DNA from: a virus
DNA length: 64,000 nt
Reading direction: 5' to 3' (one strand)
IMG/VR virus record: IMGVR_UViG_3300048999_000173
Location: 19,577-83,576 of that record
The notes below the pieces were generated by a model. That model had not been told where the DNA came from, made no database searches, and was given only the letters and a program-made list of their open reading frames with translations. Of the stretch, positions 26,101-34,762 are shown one piece after another. A program made the translations under genes and the position numbers. How positions within the stretch are numbered: the stretch's first letter is position 1; every line of letters starts with the position of its first letter.

Positions 26101-28405
26101 GCAGGAAGGCATCGACCACGCCGACGGCTGGGGCAAGGCCCTCATCAAGGCCAACGGGTCCCTGGACACCACCACGAAGAACGGGCAGGGCCTGTTCAAC
26201 ACGTTCAACACGATCGCCGACGGCGCGTCCAACGCCGCGGTGGCCGCCTACGACTTCGCCCAGTCCCAGGGCAAGGACCTGCCTTCCTCGCTGGCCGCCG
26301 CGCGCCGGGAGATGCAGTCCGCCCGGGACTCCGCGGTCAAGCTGGGCACCCAGTACGGGCTGAGCAAGACGCAGGCCGAAGGCGTCGCTGACTCCCTGGG
26401 CCTGATCCCCGGACAGGTTTCGATCCTCCTCCAGACCGAGGGCGTCGACTCCACCCTGTCCGAACTGGTCGCCGTACAGGCCGCGTTCCAGCAGGTCCCG
26501 AACTCGAAGACGGTGACGGTCGATTCGATCAGCACCCAGGCGAAGGCGGACCTGGAGGACCTGGGCTACAAGATCGAGCTGATCCCCGGCACGCGCGAAT
26601 ACAAGATCACGGCGCCGACGAAGCAAGCCCGCGACGACCTCGACCTCCTCATCGGCGAGATGTCCAAGGTCCCGCCCGCCAAGGGCGTCCAGGTCGACGC
26701 GAAGACCGCAGTCGCCATCGGTGAACTCGAAGCCGTCCAGGCCAAGATCGAGACGACGCACGGCAAGACCATCACCATGAAGGCGCCGACCGCGGCGGCT
26801 CAGACCCAGCTCGAAGCCCTCGGCTTCAAGATTCATCAGGTGCCGGGGTCGAAGAACGTCACCATCAGCGTCCCCACCGGCGGCCCGAAGAGCGCGGTCA
26901 GCTCCATCCAGAGCGCCATCAACAGCCTCCACGGCAAGACGGTCACCAACTACGTCAACTCGATCGTCACGACCACGAAGAAGTCCGTTCACGAGGTCGT
27001 CGGCAACGCGGACGGCGGCGTGTGGGACTACTTCGCCGACGGCGGCGTCCGCGCGCCCCGCGTCACCAAGTTCGCCGGTGGCAGCGAGAACCACGTCGCA
27101 CAGATCGCCCGCGGTGGCGACTGGCGCATGTGGGCGGAACCCGAGACTCACGGCGAGGGCTACGTCCCCTTCGCCCGCTCCAAGCGACCCCGCTCCCGGA
27201 AGATCACCGAAGAGATCGTGCGGCGCCTGGGTGGCGACCCGTCCGCCATCCAGTGGAACGCCGACGGCAACGTCACCGACTGGCGCTACGACCCCGCCAC
27301 CGGCTCCCTCTACTCCGCCTCCGACGCCGGACAGGCAGGCCACAAGACCAAGAAGGTGAAGGTCAAGGTCAAGGGAAAGGTCACGACGAAGGACGTCGAC
27401 TACTTCGACATCGGGGCTGTCGAAGCGAAGCTGAAGTCGGCGGCCAAGGCGACCACGGCCTGGAACAAGGACCTCGAGAAGGTCGCGGACCGGGCCGGCG
27501 GAGACGTCGCCGACGCCCTCGCGGGCATGGGCGAGGACGGCATGAAGCTCGCCCACAAGATGGCCACCGGCAGCACCAAGTACATCAACGACATGGCGGC
27601 CGCCCTCCGCAACCTGCAGAAGACCGCGAAGGCTTCCCTGACGGACTACACCCGCCAGCTCGGGCAGTCCAACACCCTGACCAAGGCGTTCTCCGACAAC
27701 CTGGCCAAGCTGGCCGCTGAGGGATTTGGCGACCTCGCCTCCCAGCTGGCCGCGCAGAACGACCAGGCAGCGCAGGAACTGGCCGCCGCCGCGGTGAAGG
27801 ACAAGGGCAAGGCGTCGAAGGCGAACGCCGCGGCGAAGACCGCGAACAACGCGCTGACCGCCGACCAGGTCTCCGAGCTCGTGCAGATCATCGCAGCGAT
27901 CGGCACATCGAAGACCGGCATCCACGACGTGGCCGCGAAAACGCTCCTGGGCGAGGACGAGATCATCACCGTCGGGAACAAGGCGAAGGCGCAGATCTCC
28001 AAGGCGCTCGGCACCCGCGCCACCAAGTTCCTCGCCGACCTCGGGCGCGCCAACAACCACCTGTCGTACGCCGACGGCGGCATCCGCTCCGGGATCTACG
28101 CCACCCGGGGCGGCGCCGTCACGTTCGCGGAGCCGGAGACCGGCGGCGAAGGCTTCATCCCCCTCAGCCCGAGCAAGCGGCGCAGCGCCCTGCCTGTCCT
28201 CGGGGACATCGCACACCGCTTCGGCCTGGGCCTGACCGACGTGGCCGCCTCCCGCGCGGTAGTCGTCATCCGGGAGGGCGGCGACACCCACGTCAGCGTC
28301 ACCGCGGTCCGCACCGGCGCCACCGCGTCCGACATCGGATCGCAGGTCGGGCGCTCCGTCCGCCGCGCGCGCAGGGGAGGGGTGAACGCCCGTGCCGGAT
28401 CTTGA
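23162..28405 (+). CDS. Tail tape measure protein (1747 aa)
   Basis: Sets tail length; at about 0.15 nm per residue it predicts a tail near 260 nm. GTG 23162 follows GGGAGGGCAGG. Residues 45-114 are five exact 14-residue repeats (LGxxAxTAxRxV/L type). Residues about 185-450 form the TP901-type core (MVELAKAGFRTDQAISATR; GKAGILGQTAGTTLRGMF). Hydrophobic stretches at about 165-185, 600-630 and 740-765 fit membrane insertion during DNA ejection. The C-terminal part has two similar G/D-rich blocks (NADGGVWDYFADGGV and LSYADGGIRSGIYATRGG). It overlaps the next gene by 14 bp. Confidence 0.9.
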   Translation: MANWNLSVDLRGHGNDLAQSLKSSAKNARTLANAARTAKTEVKELGQASLTASRHVRTLGSEARTTARRLNSLGDGAQTAARRLTRYGDAAQTANRHVNSLGDNSRTSARQLARMSGQIDTAVRDLLRLADAARRADARLTRVGGAGVTGVRRYSEETGRLRSHLVSVAALLSGGALVMGAGELIKQGNEYQQAMNAFGATTGATQMQMKRAGATANQLGGDLKLPGATAADAADAMVELAKAGFRTDQAISATRASLTLASAAQVNAADSAKYLGDMMDQFGLGADQASVAADTLAATANAASGDITDIYYAMKYAGPVAHGLGISLQETAAGVGMLGKAGILGQTAGTTLRGMFANLAAPTKQMTEGLDSLGIKAWDAQGNFKGLRNIIDGLSKAQHTMNQQDFAAAVKKAFGKPAMSGAIAMAHQGTASFDSLMQSVSQTGAASEIAAAKGKGLAGAMLQLKTQAKQTGLTIYQGTAPGLERLTRAATDGLSKATPHIKEFFDYLNSASALLGPDIGNALKKEFSGIGDAAGDMMAPLKDLAGTAAADGLHLLITAGQLVIEVLKNAADAIQPIVSALDGLSGESGTVASTMDLVVTALDLAATAAGALSGVLVPIGHVVGTLVSGFAALPGPIQQFVLAALLVRRIQPGMTGLATTVRTRVGGAFQALNQQMAVQRGLAASAGVSLTRYGAAMAVLQTRVPVIGQMGNAFRTAATQGEGFRGTLRGITAAAGTGLRGAMGGLMGAMGGPWGLALTGLTVGLGLLADSQQKAAARAAEHKATIDGLTSAMRQSNGVIDENVRQQAAQTIQNTKLAGSNQTLSTFMGKMGYSLSDLTDAYLGQGTSVDKLADKMLNLARAKGAEALKDGPHNVDKSVMAQANAYAAAGKALKGMSGDASTAAKNAKDLDAATKGTGDGVSAYSRLKDAVTALGDKTADADQRTRALRDALDLLSGGSVSLQAAQARVNEAITNANEAMQEGIDHADGWGKALIKANGSLDTTTKNGQGLFNTFNTIADGASNAAVAAYDFAQSQGKDLPSSLAAARREMQSARDSAVKLGTQYGLSKTQAEGVADSLGLIPGQVSILLQTEGVDSTLSELVAVQAAFQQVPNSKTVTVDSISTQAKADLEDLGYKIELIPGTREYKITAPTKQARDDLDLLIGEMSKVPPAKGVQVDAKTAVAIGELEAVQAKIETTHGKTITMKAPTAAAQTQLEALGFKIHQVPGSKNVTISVPTGGPKSAVSSIQSAINSLHGKTVTNYVNSIVTTTKKSVHEVVGNADGGVWDYFADGGVRAPRVTKFAGGSENHVAQIARGGDWRMWAEPETHGEGYVPFARSKRPRSRKITEEIVRRLGGDPSAIQWNADGNVTDWRYDPATGSLYSASDAGQAGHKTKKVKVKVKGKVTTKDVDYFDIGAVEAKLKSAAKATTAWNKDLEKVADRAGGDVADALAGMGEDGMKLAHKMATGSTKYINDMAAALRNLQKTAKASLTDYTRQLGQSNTLTKAFSDNLAKLAAEGFGDLASQLAAQNDQAAQELAAAAVKDKGKASKANAAAKTANNALTADQVSELVQIIAAIGTSKTGIHDVAAKTLLGEDEIITVGNKAKAQISKALGTRATKFLADLGRANNHLSYADGGIRSGIYATRGGAVTFAEPETGGEGFIPLSPSKRRSALPVLGDIAHRFGLGLTDVAASRAVVVIREGGDTHVSVTAVRTGATASDIGSQVGRSVRRARRGGVNARAGS

Positions 28406-29294
28406 CCTCGTCGACTGGCAGTACGACCTCGGTGGTGTCCTCATCGGCAAGGGCACCGCCGTCAACATCATCGAGACCACAGGCCTGGGACGGCCGCCCG
28501 TACGCGACAACGACGTGGACCAGCCGTCCATGGACGGGCAGTGGGCGGGCCCCGACTACTGGGCCGGACGGCAGATCCAGATCGACGCCGCCATCAAGAT
28601 CCCCGGGGATGCGGACGCCTGCCACGACATGATCGCCACGCTTCAGGCCGCGTCCGACCCGGCCGCCGTCCGCCTCGTCGGCGGCGCCGGCATGACGGTG
28701 CGCATCAAACGCCCCGGGCGCCCGGTGAAACGCCTCACGGCCCGCATGCGCAAGCTGGACCCGGAGTTCAAGGACGTCCTGCACGGCTACGTCCCCCTCG
28801 ACATCGAACTCCTCGCGCACGATCCGACGTTCTACGCCGACACCGAGTCCGTCACCGAGATCCCTCTGGGATGGCTCACCGGGGGAGGATTCGCCGCCCC
28901 CGTCGCCGCCCCGATCTACGTGCAGGACGGCACCGTCGCCGCCGACCGGCCCGGCTGGGTCACCAACCAGGGCGACACCGACGCCTGGCCCGTCATCCGC
29001 ATCACCGGCCCGTGCTCCAACGTGTCGATCATCCACGCCGACTCCGGGCGCACCCTCGCCCTGCCCACCCTGAACCTGACGGCCGGCCAGTGGGTGGACA
29101 TCGACACCCGGCCCGGATACCGCACCGTCACCCGGGAGAACGGCGGCAACGCCTCCACCACCCTCTCCCCGAGCAGCCGCATCGACCTGTTCTCCCTGCC
29201 GCCCGGCCAGTCCGAGATGCGGTGGACCGCCTTCGACAACACCAACACCGCCCGCATGCGCCTCACCTGGCGCGACGCCTACATCGCCCTGTGA
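28392..29294 (+). CDS. Distal tail protein, Dit-like (300 aa)
   Basis: GTG 28392 lies inside the end of the tape measure gene. An N-terminal domain (IIETTGLGRPPVRDNDVDQP; YWAGRQIQIDAAIKI) and a C-terminal strand-rich domain match the two-domain layout of siphovirus Dit proteins, which form the hexameric ring joining tube and fibre hub. The position right after the tape measure is canonical. Confidence 0.75.
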   Translation: MPDLDLVDWQYDLGGVLIGKGTAVNIIETTGLGRPPVRDNDVDQPSMDGQWAGPDYWAGRQIQIDAAIKIPGDADACHDMIATLQAASDPAAVRLVGGAGMTVRIKRPGRPVKRLTARMRKLDPEFKDVLHGYVPLDIELLAHDPTFYADTESVTEIPLGWLTGGGFAAPVAAPIYVQDGTVAADRPGWVTNQGDTDAWPVIRITGPCSNVSIIHADSGRTLALPTLNLTAGQWVDIDTRPGYRTVTRENGGNASTTLSPSSRIDLFSLPPGQSEMRWTAFDNTNTARMRLTWRDAYIAL

Positions 29295-29304
29295 GGACCT
29301 GACC

Positions 29305-30237
29305 ATGAGCCTGTTCCCCCGGCCCATCCTGACCAACGGGGCCACTCACTCCGCGCAGCAGTTCCGCCTCCTGGTCCGCGACCTGGCGCGCGGCGCCGAA
29401 GGAGTCACCGAAGGCGACGACCTGAAAGTGACCCAGCGCTCCACCCCCGGCGCCGGAGTGACCGTCAGTGACGGATCCGGCGTCATCCAAGGACGCGTGA
29501 ACGCCTATCAAGGCCACTACGCGATCTGCAACACCGGGTCCTTCGACGTGGACATCGCCTCCACGTCGGCGACCCCGCGATCGGACATGCTGATCGTGCG
29601 TGTCGAAGACCCCGAGTACGAGGGCTCCCTCAACCCCGCCACCCAGGACGTCTGCTACTTCCAGGTCCTCTCCGGAGTTTCCAGCGGCGCCACCGCCATT
29701 CCCGACGGACGTACCGGCATCCCGCTGGCCCGGATCGACATCCCGTCCAGCACCAGCACCATCACCAACGCAATGATCACCGACCTCCGGAAGGTCGCCA
29801 ACCCGCGCCGCGAACGCACCCGCTACCTGTACTCCCCGCCCTCCCTGACCGAGTTCTCCGGGGACGGCGTCTACCGCACTCTCGGCGGCGCCGGCGCACC
29901 CTGGACCATCCCCGTACCCTCCTGGGCCACCAAGGCGATCATCTCCGTCGACGGGTCCAGCATCCGCCTGTCCACCAACCCGATCTTCGGCCAGTTCCGG
30001 TTCCTCTTCGGTGCCTCCCTGACCGGGCAGTCCGTCAACCTGGACGACAACCAGACCGGCGTCCGGCGCATCACCGCGATGACCGCCGACACTCTCACGC
30101 TGCCCTCCGCCTACCGCGGCACCAATCAGGTCCTCACCCCGCAGTTCACCGGCCAGACCGGCTACGGCGGAAAGATCGGATACGACGGCGCCACCACCAT
30201 TTTGGCCGACGTCGAATTCATCGAGGCCCCCCGGTGA
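29305..30237 (+). CDS. Minor tail / baseplate protein (310 aa)
   Basis: ATG 29305 follows GAGGACC. The N-terminal 180 residues contain DLKVTQRSTPGAGVTVSDGS and TPRSDMLIVRVEDPEYEGS, patterns found in upper baseplate and fibre-base proteins of actinophages. The C-terminal 130 residues form a beta-rich domain that could contact the host surface. Its stop overlaps the start of the hub gene, so the three tail-tip proteins are made together. Exact role not known. Confidence 0.65.
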   Translation: MSLFPRPILTNGATHSAQQFRLLVRDLARGAEGVTEGDDLKVTQRSTPGAGVTVSDGSGVIQGRVNAYQGHYAICNTGSFDVDIASTSATPRSDMLIVRVEDPEYEGSLNPATQDVCYFQVLSGVSSGATAIPDGRTGIPLARIDIPSSTSTITNAMITDLRKVANPRRERTRYLYSPPSLTEFSGDGVYRTLGGAGAPWTIPVPSWATKAIISVDGSSIRLSTNPIFGQFRFLFGASLTGQSVNLDDNQTGVRRITAMTADTLTLPSAYRGTNQVLTPQFTGQTGYGGKIGYDGATTILADVEFIEAPR

Positions 30238-31343
30238 CCGCGACCGTCCCCGACCGGGTCCTCACCCAGAACGCTCTCACCGGAGCGTGGCTCGCCCTCG
30301 CCCTGCCCGTCACCGACCTCGAGTACGGGGATGAGCTGTCCGGCCCCGGCTCCCTCAGCGGGAAACTCTCCCCCCGCCTCCTGGCCTCCGACCCCCTCGT
30401 CGTCGACCCCGGCAACACCCTCATCTACGTGGAGTCCGCCGGCCAGCTGCAGTGGGGCGGCATCGTCTGGGACGTCCGCGCCCAGGGCAACGACTACGCG
30501 ATCGAAGCCGCCTCCTGGTCGTCGTACCTGCAGCACCGCTACGACTTCGACGGCGAGCACGGCGGCCGCGGCCCCTACACGTACGCCGACCGCTGCCAGG
30601 TCATCCGCAACATCTGGACCTACGCCCAGTCCATCGCCGACGGCGGCCTGGGCGTCATCGTCGATTCGACGACCTCCACCTCCACCATCGGCACCCCGGA
30701 CGACGTCTACCGCTCCAACTGGTGGGAGAACCCGTGCCTGGGGGACCAGGTCGACGACCTCGTCTCCGGGGACGCCGTCCCTGACTACACGTGCGCCACC
30801 GCCTGGAACACCGCGCGCACTGGCACGGTGAAACGGATCCGGCTGGGCTGGCCCCGCCTGGGCGCGCGCCGCACCGACATCGAGTTCTCCTCCGGCGTCA
30901 ACATCATCGAAGACCCCGAGGACGCCCTCGCCGGCGACGACTACGCCCAGGTCGTCCAGGCCGCGGGTGCGGGGGAGGGCCGGTCCCGGCTGCGGCAGAT
31001 CTCCGCCGTCCGCAACGGACGGCTGCGCCTGGAGTCCGTCCTTGACCTGCCCGACGTCAACGGCAACGACATCCTGAAGGCCCGCGCGGACGAGGAACGC
31101 ACCTGGCGGCAGACCACGGTGAAGGGCTCCGTCGACGAGGTCACCATCCGCGACACCCCGGCCGCACCGTTCGGCTCCTACCAGATCGGCGACGACGTCT
31201 ACACCCGCGTCCACAACCCGTGGACCTCCTACACCGGCTGGTCCCGCATCACCGGCTTCACCCGCAAACCGCAGGCGCAGGGCGGCCCCCAGACCGTCAT
31301 CAGCCTCAAGCCCGCCGACTCCTTCCAGTACGGGGGCGTGTGA
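30234..31343 (+). CDS. Tail hub protein, ReqiPepy6 Gp37-like (369 aa)
   Basis: GTG start overlaps the previous stop. Segments GELVYGDEL-like (VTDLEYGDELSGPGSLSGKL), WGGIVWDVRAQG and QHRYDFDGEHG resemble the Gp37-like/Tal hub family. These proteins sit at the tail tip after Dit and hold the receptor-binding fibres. The C-terminal part (IGDDVYTRVHNPWTSYTGWS) has an OB-like strand pattern. No enzymatic domain such as a peptidase is visible. Confidence 0.7.
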   Translation: MTATVPDRVLTQNALTGAWLALALPVTDLEYGDELSGPGSLSGKLSPRLLASDPLVVDPGNTLIYVESAGQLQWGGIVWDVRAQGNDYAIEAASWSSYLQHRYDFDGEHGGRGPYTYADRCQVIRNIWTYAQSIADGGLGVIVDSTTSTSTIGTPDDVYRSNWWENPCLGDQVDDLVSGDAVPDYTCATAWNTARTGTVKRIRLGWPRLGARRTDIEFSSGVNIIEDPEDALAGDDYAQVVQAAGAGEGRSRLRQISAVRNGRLRLESVLDLPDVNGNDILKARADEERTWRQTTVKGSVDEVTIRDTPAAPFGSYQIGDDVYTRVHNPWTSYTGWSRITGFTRKPQAQGGPQTVISLKPADSFQYGGV

Positions 31344-31344
31344 C

Positions 31345-33444
31345 GTGGACATCGGCAAGGAACTCGTCCGCCTCCAGAAGCAGGTCACCACCCTGCAGCG
31401 CTCCCCGCGCCTTAACCACGCCTCCATCGAGGACACGGCCATCCTGGTCAACGACGGCACGGGGAGCCTGCGCGGCATCATCGGCGTCCAGGCGGACGGC
31501 ACCACCGCGGTGAACGTCGTCAACGGACCGCCCCCGCCCCAGACGTCCGCGCCGATCGTCGCCTCCGTCCTCGGCGGCGTCACCGTCTCCTGGGACGGCC
31601 TCTTCGCCGGCGGCGCCGTCATCCCCCTGGACTGGGCCCGCGTCGAAGTCCACGCCTCCATCACCCCCGTCTACGACCCAATCGCCGCCACCCTGCAGGG
31701 CACCATCGAGACCGCGCAGGGCGCCACCGTCGTCGTCCCCTGCGACACACCCGTATACGTCCGCCTGGTGGCCCGCAACACCTCCGGCACCGCATCCACG
31801 CCCTCGGACACCGTGGGACCGCTCGGGCCGATCGCTGTGGTCGCCGACGACATCCTGGACGGCATCGTCACCACGGCGAAGCTCGCCGACGACGCGGTCA
31901 CCGCAGCGAAGGTCGCCACCGGCGCCATCGACGTGGACGCCCTCGCCGCCGCCGCCGTGACAGCGGCGGCCATCGCCGCGGACGCCGTCACGGCGACCGC
32001 GATCGCCGCCGGAGCGGTCGGCAGCACGGAACTCACCGCGGCCGCCGTCACCGCCGCGAAGATCGCCGCCGGAGCCGTCATCGCGGGCAAGTTGGACGCG
32101 GCCAGTGTCGTCGCCGGGAACATCGCCGCCGCCGCCGTCCAGGCCGGGAACCTGGCCGCGAACAGCGTCCAGGCGGGGAACATCGCCGCCAACGCCGTCC
32201 AGGCCGGCACCGTCGACGCGAACGCCATCACCGCCCGAGAAATCGCCGCACTCGCCGTCACCGCCGGGAAGATCGCCGCGAACGCGGTCACCGCGGGCAC
32301 CATCAACGCGGGCGCCGTCACCACCGCCAGCCTCGCCGCCGGATCCGTCGACGCCACCGCCCTGTCCGCAACCGCCATCACCGGCAAGACCATCACCGGC
32401 GGCACCGTCACCGGCGCCCTCATCCAGACCGCCGCGTCCGGCCAGCGCATCACCCTCAACGAGTCCTCCGCCAACAAGATCCTCGTCTACAACGCCTCCG
32501 GCACCGCCATCGGGGAACTGTCCGCCAGCGGACTCCTCGTCAAGGGCACCAACGGGTCGGTGCTCCAACTGGACCCGAACGCCACGTACCCGAACTTCAA
32601 ACTGACCAACGCAGCCGGCACCAATGCAGCCGTCATCAACGTCGTCGGCACCAACGCCTTCATGGGCCTGAACTCCGGTCTCTTCACCTCCGGCGCAGTC
32701 ACGGACTGGAAATGGCGGACCCTCTTCGGCAGCGACGGCACCAACGAGATATGGGTAGCAGAACGCGTCCGGGACTCCAGCACCAGCACCTACCTCGGCG
32801 GCCGCGTCCTTCTAGACGCCAGCCACGCCGTCATCGGCTTCGGCGACAGCAGCGGCGCCAGCCCGGACAACTACCTCCGGCTGTACTCCGGACTCTCCCA
32901 GTTCCTGTCGAGCCGTCTCGAGGTATTCGCCCCGGCCTCCAGTAGCAGCACCTTCTACCTCCAGGCCGACTCCGGCCAGACCGGGAACCTGCTGCGCATC
33001 AACGTCGGCGCGACCTCGGACAAGTTCACCGTCGACAAGGACGGCAACGTCACCGCCGCCGGGGACGTCACCTCAACCCCCATCAAGACCACCACCGGGC
33101 TCACCGCGGGCAGCGGCTTCACCATCAACACCGGCGGCTTCACCGGCTACAAGGTCGGCAAACAGGTCGTCATCGACATGTACCTCCACCGCTCGGGCAC
33201 CACCATCACCTCCAGCAGCGGCAACATCACCGACACGACGGTCGCGACCCTTCCCGCCGGATGGCGGCCCACCAGCGGCACCATCAACGCCGCCTGGGAC
33301 GACGGCACCACCTCCGGCGGCTGGGTCGTCGGCACCGACGGCATCTGCACCCTGCGCACCAGCATCAGCGACATCGTCGGCGACGCCACCACCGCCGGAT
33401 CCGGGCGCAACCTGCGCTTCCACATCGCCTTCATCCAGGACTAG
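31345..33444 (+). CDS. Tail fibre with long Ala/Val pseudo-repeats (699 aa)
   Basis: GTG 31345. The N-terminus (DIGKELVRLQKQVTTLQRS) is a short coiled coil for hub attachment, followed by a fibronectin-like domain (about 60-150). Residues about 170-340 are short pseudo-repeats of the form AVTAAKIAAGAV, giving a fibrous trimeric shaft. The C-terminal 330 residues are beta-rich, with SGLLVKGTNGSVLQLDPNA and LLRINVGATSDKFTVDKDG segments and a terminal domain that probably binds receptor. The gene order supports a central or side fibre. Confidence 0.75.
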   Translation: MDIGKELVRLQKQVTTLQRSPRLNHASIEDTAILVNDGTGSLRGIIGVQADGTTAVNVVNGPPPPQTSAPIVASVLGGVTVSWDGLFAGGAVIPLDWARVEVHASITPVYDPIAATLQGTIETAQGATVVVPCDTPVYVRLVARNTSGTASTPSDTVGPLGPIAVVADDILDGIVTTAKLADDAVTAAKVATGAIDVDALAAAAVTAAAIAADAVTATAIAAGAVGSTELTAAAVTAAKIAAGAVIAGKLDAASVVAGNIAAAAVQAGNLAANSVQAGNIAANAVQAGTVDANAITAREIAALAVTAGKIAANAVTAGTINAGAVTTASLAAGSVDATALSATAITGKTITGGTVTGALIQTAASGQRITLNESSANKILVYNASGTAIGELSASGLLVKGTNGSVLQLDPNATYPNFKLTNAAGTNAAVINVVGTNAFMGLNSGLFTSGAVTDWKWRTLFGSDGTNEIWVAERVRDSSTSTYLGGRVLLDASHAVIGFGDSSGASPDNYLRLYSGLSQFLSSRLEVFAPASSSSTFYLQADSGQTGNLLRINVGATSDKFTVDKDGNVTAAGDVTSTPIKTTTGLTAGSGFTINTGGFTGYKVGKQVVIDMYLHRSGTTITSSSGNITDTTVATLPAGWRPTSGTINAAWDDGTTSGGWVVGTDGICTLRTSISDIVGDATTAGSGRNLRFHIAFIQD

Positions 33445-33455
33445 GGAGACCATCC

Positions 33456-33746
33456 GTGCTGACCAAACCGACCGACGGCACCTTCAACAGACTCACCGTG
33501 AAGGTCAACGGCGGACCCGACGAAGACGCCATGGACTCCTTCCCGATCCCGCTCGCCTTCGACAGCTTCTCCGTCGACAACCTCACCGACGACGACCTCA
33601 ACGCCATCATCGACATCATCGTGAACCGGATCCGTACCGCCCGACCCGACTACACCGTGACCGTCTCGAGGGCCTGGACCGGAGCCCGCAGCGAGCCCTT
33701 CCAGACCGTGTACACACCGCCTCCCGCCGATCAGCCCACCGAGTAG
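33456..33746 (+). CDS. Small fibre-associated protein (96 aa)
   Basis: GTG 33456 has AGGGAGA upstream. The product (start MLTKPTDGTFNRLTVKVNGG) is acidic, strand-helix mixed, with DDDLNAIIDIIVNRI in the middle. It lies directly after the fibre gene and before a repeat-like promoter region. It may be a fibre cap, adaptor or assembly factor; no family recognised. Confidence 0.55.
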   Translation: MLTKPTDGTFNRLTVKVNGGPDEDAMDSFPIPLAFDSFSVDNLTDDDLNAIIDIIVNRIRTARPDYTVTVSRAWTGARSEPFQTVYTPPPADQPTE

Positions 33747-33755
33747 AACGAGGCT

Positions 33756-33793
33756 GGGGCAACACCGGCCACACCAGGCCGTAGCCTGATCAA
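33756..33793 (+). promoter_or_regulatory. Late-region element, partial copy 4 (before the papain-like gene)
   Basis: GGGGCAACACC (33756-33766) and TAGCCTGATCAAAGG (33781-33795) mirror the GGGG..ACAC and TACTCTGATCA blocks before the portal gene at nearly the same spacing (23 bp between the halves). The GGCGCGGGG block recurs downstream at 33870-33878. A separate promoter for the lysis genes is plausible. Confidence 0.35.
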
Positions 33794-33898
33794 AGGGTGA
33801 CCCTCCACCCCCCTGGCACCGCCCCCCGAGGGACGGCCGCACCATAGCGGCCCGCCACCAATTCACCTGGGCGCGGGGAGATCCAGGAGTACGGGCGC

Positions 33899-34726
33899 GT
33901 GCCCGACCTCAAGATCAAGCGGTATGACGTAGGGCCGCGGCTCGGCCGCCACATGGTCCTCGACCCCCGCAGCCTCGCCTACCGCCGCCCCTACTCGGGT
34001 GAAGTCCTCAAGCCGGTCGAGTGGGCGCCCAAGGTGCCCGTCCTGGACCAGGAAGACCTCCTCGCCCAGGGCATCAGCGTCGCCGCGATGTTCCCCGGCA
34101 TGGAGGACGTTGACGCCCTCGGCTCGTGCACCGGGAACGCGGGCACCGAGCTCGCCTCGATCCTCCACGACGCCCGCGCCCTCAAGGACGCGGGCCTGGA
34201 CGTCGCCGACCCGGTGAACGCCGAGAAGTGGGCGATCGGCCTGTACTCCGACGGCAGCCAGCGCGACCAGTGGCTGGACGTGTCCTTCCCCACCACCGAC
34301 TGCGGCTCATCCGGCCTCGGCATCGCCAAGGCTCTGCGCGGCCGCGGCCTCGCCGACCAGTACGGGCCCGCCACCACCGGCCTCGAGCTGTGCCGCGACC
34401 TCGCCAACGGCGGCGTCCTCGCCGGACTGCCCTGGTACCAGGCGTGGTTCGAGCCCGTCGGCGCCTCCGCGCTCCTGGACGACATCCCGAACTGGGAGAG
34501 GTCGCCGATCGCCGGGGGCCACGAACTGTGCATCACCGCCCTCGAGTCGGTCCGGCAGACCGCCAGCGGTCGCCTCGACTACAAGCGCACGATCATCCGC
34601 CTGCGCAACCACTGGTCTCGATCTTGGGGCGACGAGGGCGAGTTCCGCATGTCGCTGGCCATCTACCAGCGCCTCCGTAAGCAGATCGACCTCATCCAGC
34701 CCCGTCTCGACAGCTCTCGCAGCTGA
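33899..34726 (+). CDS. Papain-like (C1-type) cysteine peptidase homologue (275 aa)
   Basis: GTG 33899 with AGGAG upstream. Three segments line up with papain landmarks in order: LGSCTGNAG (Cys77, like GSCWAF), GGHELCI (His208) and RNHWSRSWGDEGEFRMS (Asn237, like NSWGxxWGexG). The catalytic triad is therefore present with normal spacing. There is no signal peptide. It sits between tail fibres and the endolysin, so it may process a virion protein, act on the host envelope or on crosslinking peptides. No such enzyme is standard in this position, so substrate and role are open. Confidence 0.72.
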   Translation: MPDLKIKRYDVGPRLGRHMVLDPRSLAYRRPYSGEVLKPVEWAPKVPVLDQEDLLAQGISVAAMFPGMEDVDALGSCTGNAGTELASILHDARALKDAGLDVADPVNAEKWAIGLYSDGSQRDQWLDVSFPTTDCGSSGLGIAKALRGRGLADQYGPATTGLELCRDLANGGVLAGLPWYQAWFEPVGASALLDDIPNWERSPIAGGHELCITALESVRQTASGRLDYKRTIIRLRNHWSRSWGDEGEFRMSLAIYQRLRKQIDLIQPRLDSSRS

Positions 34727-34762
34727 CCTCCGTCTTCCCCCGCCCTGACCTAGGAGACCGAC

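Noticed and set aside
12918-28531. Several very long reverse-strand open frames under portal, capsid and tape measure genes
   Set aside because: High-GC shadows: third-position bias, family motifs and RBS all support the forward genes, and the reverse translations are low-complexity Gly/Val/Arg sequences.
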